DNA from: Mesostigma viride
Lineage: Eukaryota; Streptophyta; Mesostigmatophyceae; Mesostigmatales; Mesostigmataceae
Length of the DNA: 64,000 nt
Assembly (NCBI GenBank): GCA_009746045.1
Contig: RPFO01000584.1
Coordinates: forward strand, 53,501 to 117,500
Direction of reading: 5' to 3'
This document shows positions 33,225 through 43,515 of this stretch, in pieces. The notes beneath the pieces are model-generated. The model was not told where the DNA came from. It was given only the letters and a program-made list of their open reading frames with translations, and ran no database searches. The position numbers and the translations under genes are program-made. Positions within the stretch are counted from its first letter, which is position 1; each line of letters starts with the position of its first letter.

Positions 33225-34942
33225 CTCGTCGTCTGTCCCAACTCAGTCCTCACAGGAGGACTGAGTTGACAATTTTCAACCGCGTGTAGCGACTATGTGG
33301 GGGGTCCATCCCAAATGTTTTGATGTGGATCGGGGGTGTACTAGATGTCATTTTGTTGGCAAAAATACTGCATATGTGAAAACTTGACCCGAACACCTGA
33401 AAATTATACGGACGTTGGGCACCCCTCGCGAATTTGCATTTTTCGGGATAAGAACGAGTGGGAAAAATTCAATCAAATCCTGGTGCATGAAGAAAAAATA
33501 TAGGCATGTAAACAATATAGTTCTTGAAACGTGGCAAAAACTGGGCTCACTTTGGCCACTGCAACTGCCTGAAACAATTAAAAAACTCTCAGTCCTCAGG
33601 AGAGGAATGGGGCTTTTGCTAACTTTGCTAGCATGTAAGCGCGGTCATACTACACAATACCGTGGCCACCAACCATCCCAATCAACTCATTTCCCTTCAA
33701 GCATTACAGGACAACACACTTGCATCATCATACTTCAGGTATATCATACCTTATCATGTTGTGAGAGCCATGCATGCATGTAGGGAATGGGCTTGGATAC
33801 CTACCAACAAAGGGTTATGTTATAAGTGTCAACCACCAATATAATGGGTAGGTTAAGCATATTTCCATTGTTTCTAACAATAATAGATATGGCTATAACT
33901 GTTTTGCCTTGCCATGATGTGGCCAACATAGTTGCTGGCACATGATGGCAGTGGTTTGTCACCAAGACTTTTCACTCACCCGTAAAAGCTTGAATGCACC
34001 CTTGACGCAGCCCGTGGCCACACAATCATGCAGTATGAACGTAGCAAGAGAGTAACTAACATCTACGAAGGTGTTTAAACCTGCACAGCTCCTAAAACCC
34101 TGCACAACTACACTGGGTTAAGGCAAATGCCTGCTAACATCATCTGAAAAGGGGGTTTTAGAGAGGGGCAGGCAACGGTCAAGAAAGAGCACCAAGACTT
34201 GAACCTGACAACGCCTCGCAAGCTTAAACTCATGTACGAACATCAAGAAACGAAGAGGCAACGATTATCCGGCTTTACCTGGCACGGCTGGCGTTACCTT
34301 GGCCCAGGCGGTGCCCGCAAAAGTAGCACTTTGCGGCACATAGACCATGACGTGACAGAATGGTCGAAATCATCAAATCTATACTGTCACTCAATTTATT
34401 CTTATACAATGCATGTAAAAATGTAGAAAGAAACCTATCAGCCATTGAAATTACGCCGGAAAGCAAGCGCAGTCATCAATTCCGTCGACCTGCCTTATCG
34501 CAGTTTTTTCCAGCAAGAACAGTGCCGACACCGGGTAAATCGCATCCCCGCGAGCTAAAAATTGATTTTTATCATCTTTAGGGCATGTTAAATCTATTTC
34601 CTGAGTTTGGGCAGCTAACTCGTCCGCAAACGTAAACTGCATGCATGGGCGCGAGCCGCCATGGCTAGGTCGTGCATTTCCGGAACTCGCGTTTCACGTG
34701 GAAAAGTACCCTTACCACCTGTACTTTGACCGTACATTTAGCCGCTCATACCCAATCCAAAAAAATCCCAAAAATATGTCCAAGAAAGATCTTTTCACGT
34801 AGTATTTGAATAAATTTTGAGAGGATTTTTTTGACAAACATTCTGACCGGGGCGAATTTTCTACGAAACCCAAAAACTCGGTCCTCTAGAGAGGACTGAG
34901 TTCAACTCAGTCCTCCGTAGAGGACCAGGGACAGACGACGAG
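33225..34942. mobile_element. TTAA-flanked TIR element T1
   Basis: A 1718-bp insert in B1, defined against B2. TTAA is duplicated (33221-33224 and 34943-34946). The terminal inverted repeats are CTCGTCGTCTGTCCC (15 bp), followed at both ends by more GAGGACTGAGTT/AACTCAGTCCTC palindromic material. It carries no transposase. TTAA target duplication is typical of piggyBac-type transposition, but the termini do not look like canonical piggyBac. Confidence 0.82.
34140..34715 (+). repeat. Core repeat G, copy in T1
   Basis: About 550 bp shared, in opposite orientation, with 36255-36800 in T2. Shared blocks include GGCGTTACCTTGGCCCAGGC and CAGTTTTTTCCAGCAAGAAC. Neither copy shows a sustained open frame. 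Boundaries are approximate. Confidence 0.7.
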
Positions 34943-35094
34943 TTAATACTAGCCGTGCAGATTCGGGATATTCTACCCCCGGTCTGTACGGTTAGCGTCT
35001 TACTAGCATCACTGAACATAAGGGTTTAATGACGTCAGTTAGCTAGAGATAAGGGAGGTTTTGCGACTAAAAGCCGCTCTGGCTGGTTTTGTCG

Positions 35095-35940
35095 GCCTCT
35101 TTCTTTGCTCGTTGTCGTTGCGGCGGCAGCCGCAGCTATGGGTGCTGCGGAGCAAAATCCCAAAAGCACTGGTTGCACCGGCCACTTGGCCAGTAGTGAG
35201 ACTTCCAGTTGTTAACCGGCCAGGCGTAGTTCCTCGCCCGGTTAACTAAAAGAAAAGAAAATGATTACCTCCGGTCCGCACCTTTTCCCCAGCTTGGGGT
35301 CTTTGGTGGGCCGGGTGCCGTGACAGGTGCTCAACTGTCGCTTGGTCGGCCCAGTGCGCGAGCTGGTGCTCCGTACCTGGGGATGCTTGCACCCCGGGTT
35401 GGAGCCGGATGGCTGGCACTGGCGACCCGTGTCTCGGTCCGCGGCCTGCGGCTTTTTCTTCGGAAATTGCTGCTGGCCAGCAAACTTTGCAATTGCCTTC
35501 CGCCGAGGGGGGGGGGTTGGGGCTGGGGACGGCGATGGGAAAAGCGCCTAAGCTAGAAATTTTTCCCCCACGCATAGAAACCTCGGGGGGGAATGCGGTC
35601 TTGGCTGAACGGACTCTCGTTCAGCCAGGTGCCTGGGGCTGTGGCCTCGGGCATCCGGGCTGGCGGGGCCTGGGCTAGGTCCACGTTTTTTCTCGAAGCA
35701 CCCCGGGTCTATGGGGAGACGGCCATAGCGGTACCGACTCGGGGCCCCGAGAGGGGTCATGATAGGCTGGCCGTGCGCAATCGCAGTGCAAATGCGCTGG
35801 GCCTTTTTGGGCCTGGCCATGCATCCACAGCCGCCGGGCACACGCCTCCCGATGTGGGGGGGCTCCCGTTTTGCGGCAGGGCGGTCACTTGTGACAACGA
35901 GCAAGGTGGAGTGCGGCTTCAAGGGAAAGCCAGGGCAGGG
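35095..35940 (+). other. Interior remnant of element B1
   Basis: GC-rich stretch present in B1 and absent from B2. Several short frames are open but none shows a domain I recognise. By position it is what remains of the interior of an autonomous B-family parent. Confidence 0.5.
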
Positions 35941-36033
35941 GTGATTGGGCAACGTACTTCATGAAGGGCCTTGAACGGCGTGCCTCCGGGCATGTCAATA
36001 GTGTCACATGTATGCTTCCACTTATTGTTTTAA

Positions 36034-37732
36034 CCCCTAAATGGTCTTGCTGCCGATTTTCCGCCAAAAAGTGACTTACAGCCGATTTGTCGGCACCTAC
36101 TCGGGGGACCAGTTTGCGAGAATACTATTGGGAATTAGGAAACGTTTAGCTGAGAAGAATGAAAGTTTATAAGTTTCTCCAGAACATGATACTAGGGTTT
36201 GCTATATTTTGACCAAGTTTAACAGGTGTTTCAGACCGTCAAAGTACAAGGGGTCAGGGTACTTTTTCACGTACAACGTGCATTCCGGAAAACGACGACC
36301 TGGCCATGGCGGCTTGCGCCCACGCATGGCATTTACGTTTGCGTTCGAATTTTCTGGCCAAACTTAGGATATTGATTTTATACGTCCTAAAGATCATACA
36401 GGCCAATTTTTGGTTCGCGGGAATGCCATTTGATAGGTGTCGGCAGCGTTCTTGCTGGAAAAAACTGCGATCAGGCCGGACGATAGAAACGTTGACAGCA
36501 ATACCTTTCCGGCGTATTTTAAAGGATATGTCGGTTTCTTTGTACTTTTTATGATACATATTAGTCGTAAACGTGCAAGGGTGGCCAGAAATCGCCGAAT
36601 CCAGCGACCATGCTGCACAACTTTGGTGTGCCGAAATGCGCCATTTTGCGGCCACCGCCTGGGCCAAGGTAACGCCATCCATGCCTGGTAAAGCTTAAGC
36701 ATCGTTTTCCTATCGATGTTTGACGTTTATATATACGTTCTAGCTTGTGTAGCACATTCTTTTTGCATTATTCATGCTCTTTCTTGACCCTGGCCTGGCC
36801 CCTTTCTAAAACACCCTTCTTAGATGCTTCCCTCAGTCAGTTGACCTGCCACAGGGTGATGGTGATAAGTTTTAGAGGCTGTATGGGTTTGAATACCTCC
36901 ATATATGTTTGTTATACATTTCCCACACACATATTGCATGAGTGTGAGGCAGTTGGCTGGTCTCTGTGGCATCATCAAGCATGTAACCGGTGAGTAGAAG
37001 CTTCCCATTGTCAGCATGTGCCACCAGGTGTGCTGGCCATCACCTGGAAAGCTATAGCAGCTTAGGCCTAGTTTATCCTTGCTAGGGCAGGCTGAAATAG
37101 GCTTAAAATCACTAGTTTGTTGGTGGCTGCCTCCTAGAATGCATGCCTTGCGTAGGGTATCCGTACCACGTTACCTACGTGCATGGACAAGGTGGCACCT
37201 GCACATAGGTGCCATGTAAGGGCAGTGTGATGATGCAGTTATGTTTCCCCATCATTGTGGAAGGGAAATGTATTGTTTGGCATGGTTGGGGGCCATATTA
37301 GTAGGTATTAGTAGGTAGTATGCCCACTCCTACCCCCTTGGTTGCTTTTTACCAACGGTACCCCTATGGGCTGTACTGGGTGTAACTGCTGGTATACCCA
37401 CCCAAATGATGACCCCAATGGCTCAAACTGTTCAGCAACTAATTGTTTATCATCCCTGAAGTGGTAGGTGCCTAGCTCTTACAACATAATTCAAAATGCA
37501 CATTCTACCAAAAATGAAAACGCTCGTCTTGACCCCCCTGACTTTGACGGCAGTTATACATGGCCTACGATGAATATATGTGAGGTTGTGATATATCATG
37601 GCTTAGGGCAACTCATGGACATGCTTGCCCCCCAAGGACAGCCATTGGATATTGCTAGGTTGTACAGGGGCTGGTTTACAAAATAGGTGAGTTACTGCCG
37701 ATTTATCGGCAGCATTTCCGCCCATTTAGGGG
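36034..37732. mobile_element. TTAA-flanked TIR element T2
   Basis: A 1699-bp insert in the 3' part of B1, defined against B2. TTAA is duplicated (36030-36033 and 37733-37736). The terminal inverted repeats are CCCCTAAATGG (11 bp), with GCCGATTT/ATCGGC subterminal repeats at both ends. It has no transposase. The CCC-type terminus and TTAA target fit the piggyBac superfamily. It shares core repeat G with T1 but not its ends. Confidence 0.82.
36255..36800 (-). repeat. Core repeat G, copy in T2
   Basis: Reverse-oriented homologue of 34140-34715. One edge begins GGGTACTTTTTCACGT, and the T1 copy ends ACGTGGAAAAGTACCC. Confidence 0.7.
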
Positions 37733-37776
37733 TTAATGAAGATGCTGGTTTTTGTGGGAGCTACGTGGGACATGAA

Positions 37777-38354
37777 TCGGGGTTCTTTGAACGGAGTTTC
37801 TTCTATACGTGAATGCGGGAACAAGAGGCCGCTGGATGAGCGGCTTATAGGTCGTAGTGTTTTCTCGTAGCTGTTTGGCTAGAGCTTTTGTGATTAGTAG
37901 ATGCAGTATAGTGCATGGTTGAAAAATGAATTAAATAAAATGTGCGTTCCGCGCTTGGGTTGATTATACCCGGGCGGAACGGGGCGTGAGGTGCAGTGCC
38001 CCTGAAAAGAACAACCTACGCATTATTTAATACTAGCCGTGCAGATTCGGGATATTCTACCCCCGGTCTGTACGGTTAGCGTCTTACTAGCATCACTGAA
38101 CATAAGGGTTTAAAGACGTCAGTTAGCTAGGGATAAGGGAGGTTTTGCGACTAAAAGCCGCTCTGGCTGGTTTTGTCGGCCTCTTTCTTTGCTCCCCACC
38201 CACCCACCCTTGTCTTGGTTGCCTCTAGGGCAACGTACTTCATGAAGGGCCTTGAACGGCGTGCCTCCGGGCATGTCAATAGTGTCACATGTATGCTTCC
38301 ACTTATTGTTTTAATGAAGATGCTGGTTTTTGTGGGAGCTACGTGGGACATGAA
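37777..38354 (+). mobile_element. Short YR derivative B2, in tandem with B1
   Basis: 578 bp, directly joined to the 3' end of B1 (GACATGAA|TCGGGG). The outer parts are nearly identical to B1. The interior is replaced by CCCCACCCACCCACCC (38194-38209). It serves as the empty-site reference for the three insertions in B1. It has no coding capacity. Confidence 0.9.
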
Positions 38355-38903
38355 TTGTAGGTTTTATACGACTTGCTTGCAAAGATTCCTGTTTGGTTGC
38401 ACCAGCTGAGGTTAGGTGGGGACCTGTAGGGTCGGCTGGTTGCTTAACGAATCTTTGGCTGATTTGGGTTCTTTAGTGAGTCGTGATTAATTATTGTATA
38501 GTGGATTCGGACCGGCCCAAGGGGTCGATGGGCGAGTTTTATGTTTGTCAGTCTTGGGAACCTTGTACAACTACCTGTACGGTTAACGCACTAGCCTGGG
38601 CCGGTGCGTGGCCACGTTGTTTGTAGTGGCGTTTTCAGCACTGTTCAGGCCGGCGTGTGACGCATGCCGGTGTTAATTAATTTAGGATGATGTCAGCTTG
38701 TGTGTCGGCGGGCCATCATTGCCTTAAGCAAGCTAGGCAGGCAATGATCCGCAATTGTTTCTTTCCCCTCCCTCCCACCCTGGAGGCTTCTTGCTTCCGC
38801 GTGCGGATTGAGAAACCTGAAGGCCACTGTTAACTGCTGCATTTGTGGCAGGGCTCCACTTATTGTATTCAATCAAATGCTGGTCTTCTTGGGAGCTGAG
38901 TGA

Positions 38904-38939
38904 TCTTAAAGGGTCTTGGTTTGAGTGGTTAATGGCATA
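38904..38939 (+). repeat. Repeat E, copy 1, left piece
   Basis: AAAGGGTCTTGGTTTGAGTG and following bases match 54128-54165. The sequence is cut at GGCATAT by the C1/C2 pair and resumes at 42383. Confidence 0.7.
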
Positions 38940-40117
38940 TTCGTGTATCCATTGCTCCCACTCCACCAACTTCTTATTGAAAACTGTGGTCGCTTAAAAT
39001 GGACAGCAAAATGGCAAAGTTTGCGAATCCCCAAGACAACAAAACACAGGGAGGGTGGGTGGGCAAGAAAAAAGACCTTCCCCTTCCTCGCAAGGTCCCT
39101 AAAAAGACGACACAACACGCTACATGGCAACGCCCCTAAAAAAATCCCAGCCTTACTGACACAACTATGTCAGACCGGCAACTACGAAATGTCAGCAAAA
39201 TGATTCGAGTCAGAACTTTTAACTACACTAGTCGCCAATCAAAGGCAGTTTCAGGCCAGCATACAAAATTAAAAGGCCTTATAAATACGACCTTTTTAAC
39301 CGCCTGAACAACAACGAAAACTGCCCGTAACTAATCACCCACCTAAAAATCCAAACTGATTATCATCCGCTAAAAACGGCCCTAGTCGCCGGCCATGCCA
39401 GCGAAACTGGAACCCCAAGAGCGTGTTAAAATAAAATTCGCCAAGTGTATTGTATTTCTGAATAATAAAAGACGTAATAGAATAGATTACTCGCTCAGCG
39501 CCCAGCCCCGGACATGTCGACAACGTCGGCCATTGACAGCATTTGCTGCAACGTGATTCAAAGCTTTCTCCTGCGTGTCGGCCTTTCACGCCGCCAAACA
39601 GCTTTGACTCAATGCTCCGCTGTAGGTCATCACTGCGAGTAGCTCTGTGGCTTCACCCAACGCTGAGCAACGGCGTGGGCCTGAGAACGTACCCAAGTAC
39701 AAACCAACCGAAATACACAAACATAATTCCAAACGGCACTCCACAACATAACGCACCGCAACCGAGATCCTCCCCACTGCATGCCTGGACAAACGGTACG
39801 GAACCAAGGTTGCCCACGGAACCAACGGTAATGGCCAGAACCCAAAATAGCCCACAGCCAGAACCTACGACCCATTGCCTGACTGTACACATAAATTCCC
39901 ACTGACCGCCGGCCCAGTAAATAAACCTCAGCGCGGCGCTGCCGGCTGACCTCCGGACTTAGCCAATTCCGAGCATAACCAAATTCCAATACTTTTATGT
40001 GACTGCGAGCCCACAATATAACAGAGCGTGCCACGTAATCTTTGCCGCCGTCAGGAACACTTCGATTGCGGCGTTCATTCTCGCCCATTATAAGAAACTA
40101 TTTTCAGAGAAATCCGA
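38940..40117 (-). mobile_element. Short YR derivative C1, reversed
   Basis: On the minus strand it starts TCGGATTTCTCTGAAAATAG at 40117 and ends GGATACACGAA at 38940. It has the family plan: 5' part, junction with CCCACCCACCCTCCC (39049-39063 as G-tracts on the plus strand), 3' part. It has no coding capacity of its own. It is joined head to tail with C2 and inserted in repeat E without target duplication. Confidence 0.8.
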
Positions 40118-40428
40118 TTCGTGTATCCATTGCTCCCACTCCACCAACTTCTTATTGAAAACATTAAGTGGTCGCTTAAAATGGACAGCAAAATGGCGTC
40201 CCCTGGGCACCATTTGCAGTTCTCCGAGCAAAGTTTGCGAATCCCCAACTCCCCCACGCCTGGCTGACTCAAAGCCGCTCCCCTCAGACTCTCCAAGGAC
40301 CGCGTGTCCATTGAGAATGCCCTGCCGCAATGGACCCCGTTTTAACACCAGCAGCTGTGGATGCACTGATGCACTGTTATAGGTAACCACATTCTCGCGA
40401 ATAGACCCTTTGCAGGGCCCGCCACCGA

Positions 40429-40640
40429 AGTTATTATAAATAGTGACGGAACCTTTTTGCCACTTGGCAATTAGGTCCGTCACTATTTATCCGGCGAAAA
40501 CCACTCGCCGGTATCTATTCCGCGTTAAGTTCACGTGAACTTAACGCGAAATAGATACCGGCGAGTGGTTTTCGCCGGATAAATAGTGACGGACCTAATT
40601 GCCAAGTGGCAAAAAGGTTCCGTCACTATTTATAATAACT
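40429..40640. mobile_element. 212-bp near-perfect palindrome (MITE-like)
   Basis: Two 106-nt arms meet at TTCACGTGAA with no loop. The only mismatch I find is CTATTCCGCG versus CGCGAAATAG. The ends read AGTTATTATAAATAG and its complement. The near-identity of the arms indicates a recent origin or palindrome repair. A TTA/TAA-type target site is possible at the ends but cannot be separated from the arms. Confidence 0.85.
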
Positions 40641-41805
40641 ACCGACCCCAAAGAAGGCCTCCCCTCTGATCGGCAACAGGAGTTGTTGTTGTTGCGAAGA
40701 CAATTAAGCAGAAGACGCAGCGATCAAGCAATTACCGAAAACCCAAGTTTCGTTTCTCTCTATATTTCGCCACGACCCCTTTAGGAGAGCATCGTCCTTG
40801 ACAGGGGGCACACCCCCGCACCTACCATGCTAACAGATTTACCGTTAGGCATATAATCAAGGCCGCATATCAGCCCTCACCCCCAGCGCCGAGACCGCGC
40901 GCCTAACAACGGTGTGAGTGAAAATATTTTTAAATTTATTAAAATTATCGCCACGACCTCAACTAGTCCAACCCGGAGCGCAAGCATACCCAGGTATGAA
41001 CCAGCCCAAGGCAGGCCAGCCAACGTCACAGAACCTTAACCCGAAGCGCAAGCATCCTCAGGTACAAGGCTGCCACGCAGGCCAGCCCTTCCGTTTCGAC
41101 AAGCAGATCTTCCCCCTCATATTCGATCTGAATATTGCACTAGCGCAGCCCAACCTCCTGCGCAGATTCCCAACCATCCGGACCCAGAGCCAAAGTGAGA
41201 ATCAGTCCGGACACTTGGCAACCGCTGTGACTTCCGTGAAACCGGAAGCTCAGGGGCTGCCGCCCGTCTGTTAATTAAATTAAGCCCTGCGCCCGAGCGG
41301 GCACAAGGCCGGGGAGGCGTCGGCATTCCTTGCATCACCATAGCCTCGGCCAACGCGTGCCCAGCGTCACGCAAGAAAAAAGACCTTCCCCTTTCTCGCA
41401 AGGTCCCTAAAAAGACGACACAACACGCTACATGGCAACGCCCCTAAAAAAATCCCAGCCTTACTGACACAACTATGTCAGACCGGCAACTACGAAATGT
41501 CAGCAAAATGATTCGAGTCAGAACTTTTAACTACACTAGTCGCCAATCAAAGGCAGTTTCAGGCCAGCATACAAAATTAAAAGGCCTTATAAATACGACC
41601 TTTTTAACCGCCTGGACAACAACGAAAACTGCCCGTAACTAATCACCCAGTTACAAAATCCAAACTGATTATCATCCGCTAAAAACGGCCCTAGTCACCG
41701 GCCATGCCAGCGAAACTGGAACCCCAAGAGCGTGCCACGTAATCTTTGCCGCCGTCAGGAACACTTCGATTGCGGCGTTCGTTCTCGCCCATTATAAGAA
41801 ACTAT

Positions 41806-42365
41806 TATGACACTTGAGCCCCTGCCAAAGGCAGGTTTAAGTAGTCATCTCGTCTCCCTCGCATGCAGGAGCAAGAGCCCCCCAAGGGTGGGATGGGTGG
41901 GAAGAAACAATTACGGGTCACAACCCGCCGACCATGCTTATCAAGCCTACCGTCAAAATGGAAAACGGCAAAACCAGAAATATCCTAACGCTGACAATTT
42001 AATAATTCAGCCAGCCAGCTCATCTGTCACACGTCTGAGCTGTCAGGCCATGTGTACTATTCGAATGCAACCCTGAACACACTACCCAACCAAGCAGCAC
42101 ACCAATCAATTGGTGAGTGCTGGTTACATCAGATTTTATTACAGCTTTTTGACGCAACTTCCGTCAGCATTCCACACATGGCCGGCCGTTCAAACAAACG
42201 GCGCCTGACTTACAAAAGGCAAAGCTAGTTGCCAGTAGGATTCCCCGGTAAACAACAAGTCGTCCCCATTCGTCTAACAAGCCTCTCTGCATGTACAGCC
42301 ACAAGGTTGTGGCGGCCCTTTCTTTCCCGCATTCTGTTTAATAAACTATTTTCAGAGAAATCCGA
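41806..42365 (-). mobile_element. Short YR derivative F, nested in C2
   Basis: On the minus strand it starts TCGGATTTCTCTGAAAATAG, then TTTATTAAACAGAATGCGGG, which is closer to D than to C. Its junction tract CCCACCCATCCCACCC (41886-41901) and the following TTGGGGGGCTCTTGCTCC resemble D. It splits the 5' end of C2, whose last 17 bases lie at 42366-42382. Its 3' end appears worn or truncated. Confidence 0.6.
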
Positions 42366-42382
42366 TTTTCAGAGATATCCGA

Positions 42383-43060
42383 TTATAAACACACATATGT
42401 TAACGCATTGAGATCAGGTTTGTCACGTCCATCTTTCGCCCAAGGTGTAGTTACAAACGGCCTCACTAGCTTAGGTTCTGTTATAGACGTGGGTTAGGTA
42501 GAGGCGGCGGTAGAGGACTGAGCCGCAACAAGGGACTCGGAGGTAGTTTAGGTAGGGATCGTGACGACAATCCTTTGCTGCAGAACCCATTCTTACCACT
42601 GACCTTCCGCGGTCGTGATCGCGAAGACGACACATCCTTGCCAGGTAATGGGCGGGCCGGTCGCCGGCAAGCTAGCAGAGTAGTGCTGCCCGATTCGGGA
42701 CACGCCTGGCTAGTAGTTAGACCTGCTCGAAGCGGAAAATCCTTATTAGATAGTTCCTGCTCCTCTTTCAGCATTCATGTTGTCTTTAGGTTGCTGTTTT
42801 CCTGTGGTAGTTAGGTGACGGCTTTCAGGTGCTGGCTTTCATTCCACGGTAGCGAGACGATTAGCGCCTCGTAGATTACACCTTTTCTGTACCTTGCATG
42901 CTGTTGCTATTTAGACGCCCTTCGCCTTACGCAGAACCCTTTTGAACCGGATATACTTACGACAACCTGGCGCTGGAATCCTCGTGCCTACGTGCGTCGT
43001 CATGATATCGGTTCGGTTTCAGACTCCGTAGATAATTCGCCTACGCCTCAGTTTCCTAGC
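42383..43060 (+). repeat. Repeat E, copy 1, right part
   Basis: 42383-42531 matches 54160-54311 closely (TATAAACACACATATGTTAA, GGCGGCGGTAGAGGACTGAG). A locally open frame reads GLGRGGGRGLSRN, a Gly/Arg-rich stretch. What E is was not recognised. The right boundary is arbitrary, because only the first 150 bp have a second copy here. Confidence 0.5.
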
Positions 43061-43432
43061 GTGACATCACAAGACCAACAAGGTGCGTAAACATGATCCA
43101 GCGGCGTTCTTTTACTGCTCCTTCCCATTCTTCTAGTGATGATAGCTTAGCTAAATATTACGTAGTAATCACTCCTCAATGGTTCTCCATTTTCCAGCAT
43201 GTCTTGGTCTGATGCTAGAAAGATTGTACAAAACCGTTCCTACAATGTGATTAGATATAAGAAATTTATGGCCTTTGAAGACATTGCCCAGCAATCATTG
43301 CCCAGCATGATTGTTTCCCTTTCCTTATGTTAATTAGGGTTTTTCCTTTTTATCTCTTTCCTTAATTGTTTTAATTTCCTATTCCTTTAATTTTTCTTGT
43401 TACAGCCTTAATTGTTTTTCCTTTTATTAAAC

Positions 43433-43480
43433 ATGGATCCTGTGGGTGGAGATATGTAACCTATACCTACCACTACTACC

Positions 43481-43515
<35 letters not shown>

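Larger units (their letters stand above)
31747..37776 (+). mobile_element. YR element B1, longer copy with nested insertions
   Basis: The 5' end TCGGGGTTCTTTGAACGGAG and 3' end GGGAGCTACGTGGGACATGAA match B2. B1 is longer because it keeps about 850 bp of interior (about 35095-35940) where B2 has only a C-tract. It also carries three separate insertions: a Helitron-like piece (31879-33102) and TTAA-flanked elements (33225-34942 and 36034-37732). The interior contains no recognisable recombinase or RT, so it is an incomplete, broken copy. Confidence 0.85.
31543..38904 (+). mobile_element. Short YR derivative D, split by the B1/B2 pair
   Basis: The 5' piece is 31543-31746 (TCGGTTTTCTCTGAATATAG) and the 3' piece 38355-38904 (…CACTTATTGTATTCAATCAA, then ATGCTGGTC). 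Together they make about 750 bp with the same plan as A2: 5' end, T-rich plus C-tract junction (38765-38780), 3' end. The B1/B2 pair lies between the pieces in the same orientation. The exact right end is uncertain by a few bases. Confidence 0.65.
40118..42382 (-). mobile_element. YR element C2, longer, with nested insertions
   Basis: Same ends as C1. About 430 bp (41366-41805) repeat C1 closely. An additional interior of about 1.1 kb (about 40200-41360) is absent from C1 and holds a 212-bp palindrome. Another short YR element, F, sits in its 5' terminal part. No RT or recombinase domain was recognised, so it is an incomplete copy. Confidence 0.7.
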
